Shown: piece after piece, positions 35,400 to 44,295 of the stretch
Layout of the letters: every line of letters starts with the position of its first letter
Numbering within the stretch: the first letter of the stretch is position 1
Assembly (NCBI RefSeq): GCF_000420425.1
Contig: NZ_ATUX01000006.1
Location: 186,001 to 250,000, forward strand
Reading direction: 5' to 3'
Origin: Schaalia vaccimaxillae DSM 15804
Lineage (GTDB): Bacteria; Actinomycetota; Actinomycetes; Actinomycetales; Actinomycetaceae
DNA: 64,000 nucleotides
Translations under genes and position numbers: made by a program
Notes under the pieces: generated by a model
The model's database searches: none
What the model saw: the letters and a program-made list of their open reading frames with translations, nothing else
What the model was told of the DNA's origin: nothing

Positions 35400-35936
35400 C
35401 TAGTTCTCGCCCTCGCTGATCCATAGCATCTGTCCGTCCCAGCCGCTTCTCCACCAACGCACCATTGACACTAAATCGCGCGGGTAGACTTCCTGATTCG
35501 CGCTGGATGCCTCGAGTTCATCAAGATCCCACCACTTTTGTTCATCGATCACATCGCGTTCGAGGTCCGTCCAACCCGTGTCGTCCAGAGATTCTTGACT
35601 GCGGACGTAACCAATAAAAAACCACTCATCCTGTTTGGCCGTCACACTCAAAAAATCAAAGATCGCACTGCGATGCAGAACTGGCCCGATGAGTGAGTCA
35701 GCGCTAATAGCAATCCCTGTCTCCTCAAAGAGTTCCCGTACAGCTGCCTGGCGAGGGCTCTCCCCCGGCTCCATGCCCCCGCCAATCGTGAACCACCAGT
35801 GGCGTTCAGGTTGGTCGCGATCATGACCACGCGCCAGCAAAATGTCGCCGTCCTCGTTGAAGAGCACGACTCGTGCTGCTTCGCGATGAGGATAACCGTC
35901 CTCGTCAATGGGCCATTCGGGACCAAGTCCACTCAT
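35400..35936 (-). CDS. NUDIX hydrolase
   Basis: 178 residues. The NUDIX box GGGMEPGESPRQAAVRELFE, continuing ETGI, lies near residues 51-75 and matches GX5EX7REUXEEXGU. It hydrolyses a nucleoside diphosphate derivative, not identifiable from sequence. It is the last gene of the thrS-HIT-pgsA-patA-pimA run, overlapping the PrsW gene by four bases. In mycobacteria the gene after pimA (Rv2609c) carries both a membrane LemA-like part and a NUDIX domain; here those seem to be two genes. Confidence 0.88.
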   Translation of the reverse strand: MSGLGPEWPIDEDGYPHREAARVVLFNEDGDILLARGHDRDQPERHWWFTIGGGMEPGESPRQAAVRELFEETGIAISADSLIGPVLHRSAIFDFLSVTAKQDEWFFIGYVRSQESLDDTGWTDLERDVIDEQKWWDLDELEASSANQEVYPRDLVSMVRWWRSGWDGQMLWISEGEN

Positions 35937-37240
35937 CCTGCAATCCTCCTACCGGAGCCCGTGCTCAGCTCCACAGAAGACGCAGCCGCCACCGAAGTCA
36001 GGTGCAAAAAACGTTGCCGATGATCACATGCTGACTGTAAGAGACGCCGATCCTCGGCCATTCGCTCAGGGATTGGGCCCAAGTGTGCCTGAATGTGTTG
36101 ATCGAGGCCCAAGGAAGCCAGTTCAGTGAGAAATGCATCCATAGCTTTGGCAGATTCTCGTCCCCCGGTGCGCGCCCAAAGACGTGCAGCTTTGCGTCTA
36201 CCACGGTCAGTCACCATGGGGATCTCCGCAGGTAGAACCCAGCCAGTCCGCACGTAGGGAACAAGCCCCTGCGCTATCGACTGACTCTCACGCGAAGCAG
36301 CCTTGAGGAGCGTGGCAATCCACACGAAGAATAGTGGAATCTCAAGCACCACATACATCTGAACCCAAGAGAAAACATCCCCAGTCGAGGCCAGAAAGTT
36401 CCACAACGCATGGACAAAGATCGCTCCGGCCCAACCCAAGGCCACAACAACGACACGCGACAAGAGTCTGCGGGATCGAATCACTGCCCAGGCCAGGGCC
36501 GCTCCGGTAAGTGAAGTAGCCATGGGGTGGACGAAGGGGCTCAAGACCCCACGCATGAAAACCGTCACTGTTAAAACGCTGGTGCCCATTGCACTGGCGT
36601 TCAAGAAATACTGAATGTTCTCAACAAAAGCGAAACCCGCACCGGCAAAACCCGCGTAGACCACTCCATCGAGAAGAGAGTTGATAGACGTTCTTCGTGC
36701 CGCGATTAAAATGGCAACGCCCAGCCCTTTGAAAATCTCTTCAGCGATGGGAGCCACAACTACAGCGGTGGCAACCTCTGCAGCCACATAGTTGCCAGTC
36801 GCCAAAGCAAAGTCTGTCATGAGAGCCGTGTTGATGATCGAGGCAGTCAACGTCGCAACCCCAGCTCCCCAAACGAACGCAACAATCTTGGACCACACAG
36901 GTTCAGGTTCCCAGCGGTCAATGCGAGCCATAACGGCAATGACAAATAGAAGTGGCAGCATCGCCAGAACCGTCATCAGTAGAGCAGTCTGGACCCCATT
37001 GATCTGGACGTAGGTCCACGCAAGGAAAGCAACTCCTATCAGTCCCAGTCCAATCATCACGATCTCGAACCACGGCAATGCACGCACCGCCGGCGGCACC
37101 GACCACATCGGTGCGACATTGTCCGGGGTGGGAGCTTCAACCTGCGGGGCGTTACCTTCCCGGAACATGCCGATCTTTTTGAGCCGGTAGTCCTCGCCCG
37201 CGCCTCCCCACCCGGTCCGGTCTTTTGAATCTGACGTCAT
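35933..37240 (-). CDS. PrsW-family intramembrane metalloprotease
   Basis: 435 residues. After a soluble leader of about 60 residues come eight or more membrane helices with the PrsW motifs in order: WEPEPV, APIAEEIFKGLG (Glu-Glu pair and Lys), FAFVENIQYF, FVHPMATSLTGAALA and FVHALWN. PrsW-type proteases cut membrane-bound substrates such as anti-sigma factors. A C-terminal cytoplasmic part of about 130 residues follows. It overlaps the LemA-like gene upstream and the NUDIX gene downstream by four bases each. The substrate is unknown; nearby membrane proteins are candidates only by position. Confidence 0.9.
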   Translation of the reverse strand: MTSDSKDRTGWGGAGEDYRLKKIGMFREGNAPQVEAPTPDNVAPMWSVPPAVRALPWFEIVMIGLGLIGVAFLAWTYVQINGVQTALLMTVLAMLPLLFVIAVMARIDRWEPEPVWSKIVAFVWGAGVATLTASIINTALMTDFALATGNYVAAEVATAVVVAPIAEEIFKGLGVAILIAARRTSINSLLDGVVYAGFAGAGFAFVENIQYFLNASAMGTSVLTVTVFMRGVLSPFVHPMATSLTGAALAWAVIRSRRLLSRVVVVALGWAGAIFVHALWNFLASTGDVFSWVQMYVVLEIPLFFVWIATLLKAASRESQSIAQGLVPYVRTGWVLPAEIPMVTDRGRRKAARLWARTGGRESAKAMDAFLTELASLGLDQHIQAHLGPIPERMAEDRRLLQSACDHRQRFLHLTSVAAASSVELSTGSGRRIAG

Positions 37241-37845
37241 ACTGAGGCCTGCCCGTCATCGAAATCAATGGGTTGAGGCATCGGTGCAAAACCATCAATG
37301 CGCAGGATTCTCACTACGGCTTGCCCGCGCAGTTCGCGGACCTGAGCCACATCCGTATTGTGTATCGCTCGAACTAGTTGGATGCGATATGACGTCGAAT
37401 CGACGGCATTGAGCCGTCGGCGAGTCACCTCTTGTATTTCCAGTTTTGCGCGTACCTGAGCGGTCAATTCACTACGCAGAGCTTGGGAAAGAGCTGATGC
37501 TTGGCGCAAATACGCTTCGACATCGACACGGTCGGCTCGGCCTCGTATGACATCACGTCGGTCAAGCCCGTCGTCGCTGACTTGGTCGTGAGGAGACTGC
37601 AAAAGTTCAGATGAAGTGCGGTCGCATTCGGCAAAATCAACCTCCGAAGGAGCGGCTTGAACCAGCAGCGCTACTTCAGAGGATCGGCGCAGCAATAAGC
37701 GCTCAAGCGCAGCTCGTTCAGCGATAATCCTGCTGTGCAGCCTGTCAATGCGTCGAGCCAGGGACACAAGCCACAAGACGAGGACGAGGATGAGCACAAC
37801 CACCCCACCCATGCACCACCACATCACCGGATCCGCGTTGCTCAT
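37237..37845 (-). CDS. Membrane-anchored LemA-like protein
   Basis: 202 residues: one N-terminal membrane helix (about residues 8-28), then a helical cytoplasmic or extracytoplasmic part with RIDRLHSRIIAERAALERLL and the C-terminal YRIQLVRAIHNTDVAQVRE and RGQAVVRILRIDGFAPMPQP segments. These resemble the N-terminal half of the actinobacterial membrane-NUDIX protein found after pimA (Rv2609c type). Here the NUDIX domain is encoded separately, two genes downstream. Function unknown; association with PIM synthesis rests on the operon. Confidence 0.7.
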   Translation of the reverse strand: MSNADPVMWWCMGGVVVLILVLVLWLVSLARRIDRLHSRIIAERAALERLLLRRSSEVALLVQAAPSEVDFAECDRTSSELLQSPHDQVSDDGLDRRDVIRGRADRVDVEAYLRQASALSQALRSELTAQVRAKLEIQEVTRRRLNAVDSTSYRIQLVRAIHNTDVAQVRELRGQAVVRILRIDGFAPMPQPIDFDDGQASV

Positions 37846-39014
37846 TGTCCGTCCTCACGCATGAAGAGGGAACTGAGGGTTTCACGCACACCGGCTAACA
37901 CCGGACTTCCCGTGTCAATCGCCGCACGGTAGGTAGCCAGGATTTTTTCCGTCACCACATCCCAGTCGTACTGCCGTGAAGCGATTTGGCCGGCCAGAGC
38001 AATGTTGTCACGCTGGATGGGATCCTCAACCAAGTCAATAAGAATCTGCGCAAGCTGCGAGCTATCACCATTGGCAAAGAGCTTTCCGACGTTTCCATAC
38101 TCGAGCACCGCTTGGAAAGCTTCAATATCGGAAGCGACAACGGCACATCCAGCTGCCATAGCCTCCACCAACACGATCCCAAAGGATTCGCCTCCCCTTT
38201 GGGGTGCGACGTAGGCAGTGGCTCCAGAAAGGAGAGACTCTTTGTCTTCATCGGAGATCTCACCAAGAAATTCGACAGCGTCCCCATACTGAGCCAGTTC
38301 TTCGCGAATATCGTCAGCTTGGCCGCGTCCAGCCACTAGGAAGCGGGCTCCAGGAACCTTGGCAATGACCCGACTCACTGCCCCAGCAAAAACCGACAGT
38401 CCTTTACGTGACTCATCCAGACGGCCCAAGAAAACGAAAACAGGACGGTCGGGTGTGCGTTGCCACTGAGCCACAGGCTGAGCATTCCTAAACGAAGTCG
38501 TCTCCACTCCATTAGGAATGATGACCGCATCGCCGCCATGATGTTCACGCAAAGTACGCCGCGCCTCCTGAGACACGGCGATACGAACCGCAATACGTTC
38601 CATGTATGGACGCATCGGCATGGACACGAGGCTTCGAGCCCTGGACTTATCCATAGCTGAATGGAAAGTTCCCACAAGGGGCGCTTTCGACCAGATCACC
38701 GCGGCCATGGATGCAGAAGGAACAGCTGGCTCATGGACGTGAACAACATCGAAATCGTGTTCATCAAGCCACGCGCGGGTCCTAACAATGACCGTGCGAG
38801 GGTCTGTGGAGACATTGGCCACCGACCCATTGTAAGGGATCGACTTATAGGGGCCGATACTTGTCACCCATTCGGGCAGGTTGTCGTCGGTCGAGGGGGT
38901 TAAAACATTGACGTAATGCCCCATTCCCATGAGCGACAACGCAAGGTCACGAATGTGGTATCCGACGCCGCCGGGGATATCCCACGAGTAAGGGTTGACG
39001 ATTCCAATTCTCAC
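37842..39014 (-). CDS. pimA: Phosphatidylinositol alpha-mannosyltransferase
   Basis: 390 residues, GT-B fold GT4 enzyme. N-terminal IVNPYSWDIPGGVGYHIRDLA, VHVHEPAVPS and the C-terminal GGESFGIVLVEAMAAGCAVV (E-x7-E) are characteristic of PimA. It transfers mannose from GDP-mannose to PI at the cytoplasmic face, the first step in PIM and lipoglycan synthesis. The GTG start overlaps the patA stop. The gene order pgsA-patA-pimA is that of mycobacteria. Confidence 0.93.
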   Translation of the reverse strand: MRIGIVNPYSWDIPGGVGYHIRDLALSLMGMGHYVNVLTPSTDDNLPEWVTSIGPYKSIPYNGSVANVSTDPRTVIVRTRAWLDEHDFDVVHVHEPAVPSASMAAVIWSKAPLVGTFHSAMDKSRARSLVSMPMRPYMERIAVRIAVSQEARRTLREHHGGDAVIIPNGVETTSFRNAQPVAQWQRTPDRPVFVFLGRLDESRKGLSVFAGAVSRVIAKVPGARFLVAGRGQADDIREELAQYGDAVEFLGEISDEDKESLLSGATAYVAPQRGGESFGIVLVEAMAAGCAVVASDIEAFQAVLEYGNVGKLFANGDSSQLAQILIDLVEDPIQRDNIALAGQIASRQYDWDVVTEKILATYRAAIDTGSPVLAGVRETLSSLFMREDGQ

Positions 39015-39943
39015 GGGTGTCCTCCGTTTGCGCGGTGTTTGGCACGAGCACGAGCCAAACGTTGTGGATCAAGATCTTCAACGTAGACGCGTTGCATCAT
39101 ATGCCAGTCTTGAGGATGTTCTTCAAGCATGGGGACATACAGGTCAACCCATGCCTGAGTGAGAGCTTCGACCTCGTTGTAGTCCCCAGCGTCTCGCCCT
39201 TCAAGAGTGACCGGACCCGCAACGTCAGCTCGCGCGATCACCGGCACCGCTTGGCTGTGGTCGTAAGACAGACACGCAACGTACAGGGGGCAGTCCAACC
39301 GACGTGCGAGGGCGGCCGGGCCGGCCGCCACAAGCGCCCGCTGTCCACCGAAATTCACCTCAATACCCGAGCCAGAAATATCACGATCAGCAAGCAGCGC
39401 GACGATGACTGAACGGCCTCGTGCCCGCGACACCAAAGCAGGAAAGACAGAGTCATTCTTGCCCGCGCCAATAATCTCCATACCCAGACCTTCACGCAGT
39501 TCAACAAAGGCATCGAAGAGCTTGGGAGGGTCGAGCTTTTCTGCAACTGTCAGTACCGTGCGCCCGTGCGAGCACGCCCAGGCTCCCACACGATCCCAGC
39601 TACCCGAATGGCCCAAAGCCAAAACGACGGGCCCATCTTGGGAAGCTTCCAGCAAGTCGTCGAATCCATTGAAAACCACATTAGAAGCAAGGCGGTCACC
39701 GGATTTTCCTCCCAGCAAAAGCTGTTCGGCATAGTTACGCATATGCGAGCGAACAGCTTTTCGAAGGAGTTCTTTCGACGGCTGCACACCCGTGAGCCGG
39801 GTGAGGTTCTTTCGCAACATAGCGACCGAGGTGCCGCCCCTGAGCGTCGTCAGATCAGCAATAACGTCGCTGGCTTTCAGGACGAGTCCTAAAGGCAGGT
39901 GCGGAACGATTGAGAATGCTGCTGCGAGCGGAGAAAAGGTCAC
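39011..39943 (-). CDS. patA: Phosphatidylinositol mannoside acyltransferase
   Basis: 310 residues from GTG 39943, which overlaps the pgsA stop (GTGA); a longer frame to 40198 would run through pgsA and is rejected. The lysophospholipid acyltransferase motif HSGSWD (H-x4-D) lies in VLALGHSGSWDRVGAW. It acylates the mannose of PIM after PimA, at the cytoplasmic membrane. The N-terminus is amphipathic, as is usual for the family. Confidence 0.92.
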   Translation of the reverse strand: MTFSPLAAAFSIVPHLPLGLVLKASDVIADLTTLRGGTSVAMLRKNLTRLTGVQPSKELLRKAVRSHMRNYAEQLLLGGKSGDRLASNVVFNGFDDLLEASQDGPVVLALGHSGSWDRVGAWACSHGRTVLTVAEKLDPPKLFDAFVELREGLGMEIIGAGKNDSVFPALVSRARGRSVIVALLADRDISGSGIEVNFGGQRALVAAGPAALARRLDCPLYVACLSYDHSQAVPVIARADVAGPVTLEGRDAGDYNEVEALTQAWVDLYVPMLEEHPQDWHMMQRVYVEDLDPQRLARARAKHRANGGHP

Positions 39944-40557
39944 CCGTTGAGCTCCTTGGCTGTAAACCATATGCGTTGGACGACGGTGACGAGAGAGGCA
40001 AAAGCCACCCAACTCAGTCCCGCTGTCAAGAACCACGGACTTAATCCGAGGTCGAGCAGAAGCGCCCCCAGTAACGCAACCACCAGTCGGTCGGTTCGTT
40101 CGGCAATGCCGAGCTTGGCAACCACCCCAACTGATTCTGCTCGGGCGCGAGCATAGGGCACCGTTCCAGCGCCCACCATCGCGATCAGACCCGCACAAAT
40201 CCCAACAGTGCGCGCCGCGGAGGGCTCCATAGAGAACACTGTGAAAGCGGTGAGCGAACCGAATACAGCCCCGTCAGCCAAACGATCCAGGGTTGAGTCG
40301 AGGAAGGCCCCAAAGGTTGTGCCGCCCGTAGTCATGCGCGCGAGTGTTCCGTCCACCGAATCACAAAAGAGGACGATCGCCAGGACCACCACACCTTGCC
40401 AGATGTATCCCAACGGGAAGAGAGTCACGGCTAAGGCAATGGAAAGAACTGTGCCCGCGACTGTGACCATATTGGGCGTGATATGCAATGCAGCGAGAAC
40501 TTTAGCCAGCGGAGTAAAGATCGCTGTCGTGATTGAACGTCCATGATTTCCCAGCAT
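39940..40557 (-). CDS. pgsA: Phosphatidylinositol phosphate synthase (CDP-alcohol phosphatidyltransferase)
   Basis: 205 residues from ATG 40557, preceded by GAAGGAGG four bases away and overlapping the HIT stop (TAATG). The CDP-alcohol phosphotransferase signature D-x2-D-G-x2-A-R-x8-G-x3-D-x3-D is seen as DSVDGTLAR followed by GAFLDSTLDR. About five or six membrane helices are predicted. It makes PI phosphate from CDP-diacylglycerol and inositol phosphate, feeding PimA. Confidence 0.92.
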   Translation of the reverse strand: MLGNHGRSITTAIFTPLAKVLAALHITPNMVTVAGTVLSIALAVTLFPLGYIWQGVVVLAIVLFCDSVDGTLARMTTGGTTFGAFLDSTLDRLADGAVFGSLTAFTVFSMEPSAARTVGICAGLIAMVGAGTVPYARARAESVGVVAKLGIAERTDRLVVALLGALLLDLGLSPWFLTAGLSWVAFASLVTVVQRIWFTAKELNG

Positions 40558-41138
40558 TACGCCTCCTTCGGCCACGCCGCTGCAAGGCGAGCGCGAGCAT
40601 CCTCAAGCAATTCTGGGACGGCTTTGGTTCTGGCAACAATTGGCAGGAAATTTGCATCCCCCAACCAACGCGGAACGATGTGCTGGTGCAGGTGCGCGGC
40701 AATGCCAGCGCCTGCGACTTCACCTTGGTTCATACCAATGTTGAAGCCTTGGCAACGAGCCGATTCGCGTTCAACTCTCATGGCTGTTGCCGTTAATTCG
40801 CCAAACTCCACGCGTTCATCTCGGGTCAAATCCGTATACAGCGAGATGTGACGGTACGGGCACACCAATAGGTGCCCGGAGTTGTAAGGGAAGAGATTCA
40901 TCAGTACGTAGCACGTCGAGCCGCGGTGAACGATGAGCCCGTCCTCGTCGCTCCTAGACGGTGCGGCGCAGAAAGGACACTGCTCGCCAGAAGCATCCGT
41001 GGGCTTACCTTCGCCGTTGATGTATGCCATCCGATAGGGGGTCCAGAAACGGTTGAAAGAATCTGGAACACCCGCCAACGTGCGCGAGTCCTCAACGGGC
41101 AGAGGCTGCATCTGATCCATCGCCGCTCCGACCGTCAC
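40557..41138 (-). CDS. HIT-family diadenosine polyphosphate phosphorylase/hydrolase-like protein
   Basis: 193 residues. The histidine triad HLHQHIV lies in [15 protein letters not shown], and a CPFC zinc-type pair occurs upstream ([11 protein letters not shown]). The mycobacterial orthologue in the same position, Rv2613c, is an AP4A phosphorylase. The GTG start overlaps the thrS stop (GTGA), coupling it to the synthetase, which produces AP4A as a by-product; this is a plausible functional link but inferred. Confidence 0.9.
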   Translation of the reverse strand: MTVGAAMDQMQPLPVEDSRTLAGVPDSFNRFWTPYRMAYINGEGKPTDASGEQCPFCAAPSRSDEDGLIVHRGSTCYVLMNLFPYNSGHLLVCPYRHISLYTDLTRDERVEFGELTATAMRVERESARCQGFNIGMNQGEVAGAGIAAHLHQHIVPRWLGDANFLPIVARTKAVPELLEDARARLAAAWPKEA

Positions 41139-43159
41139 AGGTAAGAGAATCGATCGGAGTTATTGCGTGTACGGATATGTTCGTCGATCAAGTCAACAGC
41201 CTGGTCGAGCGGCACTTGGTTTTCTTGCGCGCCGTCTCGGTACCTGAAGGACACCGCACGTGCTTCCTCGTCGTCACCACCAGCGATCAGTGTGAAAGGC
41301 ACTTTCTCCTTGGAAGCGTTACGGATCTTCTTACCGAATCGGTCGTCGGATAGATCAACCTCAACACGGATACCGCGTTCGCGCAGTTTAGCGGCAACAG
41401 AATCAACATAGGCGTCGAAGGCTTCAGCCACCGGAATGAGTTTGACTTGCACTGGAGCCAGCCACGCGGGGAATGCTCCTGCGTAGTGTTCGGTCAATAC
41501 GCCAATAAAGCGTTCGACAGATCCCAGTTTGGCGGAGTGAAGCATGATCGGACGCTGACGTGATCCGTCAGGTGCCGTATATTCGAGGTCGAAGCGTTCA
41601 GGCTGGTTGAAGTCATATTGGATGGTCGACATCTGCCAGGTACGCCCGATCGCGTCCTTGACCTGTACCGAGACCTTAGGTCCGTAGAAGGCGGCGCCGC
41701 CCGGATCAGGGACCAGGTCTAAACCTGTGGAGGCGCAAACCTCTTCGAGTGTGCGGGTTGCGTTCTCCCAGTCTTCATCGGAACCGATGAACTTGTCTTT
41801 CTTGGCGCCGTCCTCGTCGCGAGTGGACAGTTCCAAATAGAAGTCGGTCAAACCGAAGTCTTGAAGGATTGAGATGAAGAAGTTGATCTGGGTACGGATC
41901 TCTTCGGGTGCCTGCTCGCGCGTGCAGTAGGTGTGTGAGTCATCCTGCGTGAAGCCGCGCATACGGGTCAGGCCGTGAACGACGCCGGACTTTTCGTAGC
42001 GGTAGTCATGTCCCATCTCAAAGAGGCGTAGCGGGAGTTCGCGGTAGGAGCGGCCTCGGGAGCGGAAGATTAGGTTGTGCATTGGGCAGTTCATGGCCTT
42101 GAGGTAATACTCCTGGCCTTCCTTGGTGATGTTGCCTTCCGCGTCTCGTTCCTCGTCAGCCAGCATGGGCGGGAACATAGTGTCAGCGTAATACGGCAGG
42201 TGGCCGGAGGTGTGGAACAGGCCGCCCTTGGAGATCTCGGGCGTGTGAACGAAGTCGAATCCTGCTCGCTTATGGCGCTCGATGACGTAGGACTCGATCT
42301 CGTGACGCAGCATTCCCCCCTTGGGGTGGAAGACGACGAGGCCGGGGCCGATCTCTTCTGGGAAGGAGAAGAGGTCAAGCTCAGCCCCAAGGCGGCGGTG
42401 GTCGCGGCGTTCAGCTTCTTTAATGCGTTCCTGATAGGCAACCAGATCCTCTTTGGACGCCCAAGCAGTCCCATAGATGCGTTGAAGTTGATCGTTGTTC
42501 TGATCGCCCTTCCAGTAGGCGGCCGAGGACTTCGTCAGCGCAAAACCGTTGCCAATGAGTCGAGTGGAGGGCAAGTGGGGGCCACGGCACAGGTCTTTCC
42601 ACGCAACCTGCCCGTCGCGACGCACATTGTCATACATCGTCAGTTCGGCTCCGCCCACCTCAACGGATGCGCCTTCAGCGCCAGATCCTTTCGTGGTGAC
42701 CAATTCCAGCTTGTACGGCTGATCGGCGAGTTCGACGAGAGCTTCGGCCTCGTTAATCACGCGGCGACGGAAGGTTTGTCCTTCCTTAATAATCCTCTTC
42801 ATACGCTTTTCGAGGTCGCGCATGAGTTCGGGGGTGACGGCGTCAATGTTGCCGAAATCGTAATAGAAACCATCGGTGATAAAGGGGCCGATTCCCAGGT
42901 TCACATCGGGAAAAACATCCTGGACGGCTTGGGCGAGGACGTGGGTAGCGCTGTGGCGAAGAATCTGTAGTCCCGCCTCAGAGTCGATGGTGATGGCTTC
43001 AACCGTTGTGCCTGCCGTCAGCTCCGTATCGAGATCGCGAGCCTGTCCATCAATGTGGATGGCGACAACGTCGCGACGCCCGTCGTACCAGGTGGTGCCG
43101 GTGGTTCCAGCCTCAATGTTCTGGCTGGTTCCGTCAATGACGAGGTCAATGCTGGGCAC
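41135..43159 (-). CDS. thrS: Threonyl-tRNA synthetase
   Basis: 674 residues, full length with TGS, editing, catalytic and anticodon-binding domains. Visible signatures are [13 protein letters not shown] in the editing domain, [24 protein letters not shown] and [18 protein letters not shown]-type motif 3. It charges tRNA-Thr. The GTG start is preceded by GAGGAG. It heads a run of eight genes that overlap by one to four bases down to the NUDIX gene. No T-box leader is evident in the 98-bp gap upstream. Confidence 0.95.
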   Translation of the reverse strand: MPSIDLVIDGTSQNIEAGTTGTTWYDGRRDVVAIHIDGQARDLDTELTAGTTVEAITIDSEAGLQILRHSATHVLAQAVQDVFPDVNLGIGPFITDGFYYDFGNIDAVTPELMRDLEKRMKRIIKEGQTFRRRVINEAEALVELADQPYKLELVTTKGSGAEGASVEVGGAELTMYDNVRRDGQVAWKDLCRGPHLPSTRLIGNGFALTKSSAAYWKGDQNNDQLQRIYGTAWASKEDLVAYQERIKEAERRDHRRLGAELDLFSFPEEIGPGLVVFHPKGGMLRHEIESYVIERHKRAGFDFVHTPEISKGGLFHTSGHLPYYADTMFPPMLADEERDAEGNITKEGQEYYLKAMNCPMHNLIFRSRGRSYRELPLRLFEMGHDYRYEKSGVVHGLTRMRGFTQDDSHTYCTREQAPEEIRTQINFFISILQDFGLTDFYLELSTRDEDGAKKDKFIGSDEDWENATRTLEEVCASTGLDLVPDPGGAAFYGPKVSVQVKDAIGRTWQMSTIQYDFNQPERFDLEYTAPDGSRQRPIMLHSAKLGSVERFIGVLTEHYAGAFPAWLAPVQVKLIPVAEAFDAYVDSVAAKLRERGIRVEVDLSDDRFGKKIRNASKEKVPFTLIAGGDDEEARAVSFRYRDGAQENQVPLDQAVDLIDEHIRTRNNSDRFSYL

Positions 43160-43257
43160 GTTCTTCTCCTCGGTGAAAGTCTAGTAATTCGACTCCATGC
43201 TACCCGTCCTCGACGCTTGCCCCCTACGGGAGTGGCACGAGTGGCATCGCTTGGTTC

Positions 43258-44277
43258 TCAACCGAGCTGGCGCTTGACCTTGAGTAAGGTTTCAAGCAGC
43301 GCGTAGGTACAAGGCCGAAGAACAAAGTCCCAACCACCGGCAACGTCCGTGTAGTGGCAAGAAAAATTACCCTTGTACTTGCCCACTGCGAAAAGGTCAG
43401 GCATGCGCGGCGAATGAGCTCCCATGAGATCAAAACCGCGTATCCCCTCTCCCGCTAGTTTGACTGCGATGAGATGGTCGAGGTGGCCTGGAGCACCCAA
43501 GCGTCGACCTTCGTCATTCGATGCTCCGTATTCGGCCTGCGCCCGCCGGTCGTTAACCAGGACGATATCCCAGCACAGCACTTTGCCGTGCGGGTCTCGA
43601 ATAGAAAAGAGACGCGCATGGTCGGGGCCAAGGCAATCCAACATCTGCATGTAGGTCGATGGTGGATGCGGGCGGAAACCGTCACGCTCAGCTGTCTGGC
43701 GCAAGACCTCGTAGTGAGCTTGGAAGCCCCGCAAGTCGATTCCAGTGTCTTCGACCATGGTCAGCCCGGCCTCATCAGCCTTCTTCTTGCCACGTCGAAT
43801 CATCTTGCGCCCGTCGGCTGGCATTTGAGCCAGGATGGACTCTTCAGTACCGCCGGAGGTATCCACTACCACAGTGCGGTCATAGGTCATCGTCTGAAGG
43901 AGATCGCGTAAGTCGGGCGACTGGAACCACGCGTGCATGCGCACGAAGACAATGCGCCGGTTGCGTTGGCGCACAAGCTCAGCCAGCGCTTGACGGAAGG
44001 CTTTTTCTCGAGCCGGAGAGGCTTCCTTGACCCACACTGGTCCCCACTTAGCCCACAAGTAGCTCCACGAGCGAACCTTGTACTCATATAGAGCAATAAC
44101 GGCGATGATTTTCTCGCCTTCTTTATAGGCGTAGCGTCCCCATAGAGGACGCCCTTGGGACTCTTCGAAGGCCTGCCAACATTCAGATTGTTCGACGGGC
44201 AGGCCGTCGGTTCCTGATAAGGCCTGGCGCATATCACGGGCACTGATCTCTTCAAACCGTGCTGAGGGAGCGTTCAT
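43258..44277 (-). CDS. FemAB-type peptidoglycan bridge aminoacyltransferase
   Basis: 339 residues of the double-GNAT FemABX fold. Signatures are YDRTVVVDTSGG, ADGRKMIRRGKKKADEAG, and near the end GAPGHLDHLIAVKLAGEG, RGFDLMGAHSP and KYKGNFSCHY. Such enzymes use aminoacyl-tRNA to add residues to the stem-peptide lysine or ornithine of lipid II. The gene sits 18 bases after an ATP-grasp ligase on the same strand, which suggests a shared bridge-building task. The amino acid added is unknown. Confidence 0.88.
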   Translation of the reverse strand: MNAPSARFEEISARDMRQALSGTDGLPVEQSECWQAFEESQGRPLWGRYAYKEGEKIIAVIALYEYKVRSWSYLWAKWGPVWVKEASPAREKAFRQALAELVRQRNRRIVFVRMHAWFQSPDLRDLLQTMTYDRTVVVDTSGGTEESILAQMPADGRKMIRRGKKKADEAGLTMVEDTGIDLRGFQAHYEVLRQTAERDGFRPHPPSTYMQMLDCLGPDHARLFSIRDPHGKVLCWDIVLVNDRRAQAEYGASNDEGRRLGAPGHLDHLIAVKLAGEGIRGFDLMGAHSPRMPDLFAVGKYKGNFSCHYTDVAGGWDFVLRPCTYALLETLLKVKRQLG

Positions 44278-44295
44278 CTACTTATTCGTCGACTT

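Noticed and set aside
39944-40198. N-terminal extension of patA
   Set aside because: It would run through pgsA; the GTGA overlap gives a better start.
42077-42970. 297-codon plus-strand open frame
   Set aside because: It lies wholly antisense within thrS, whose motifs are intact.
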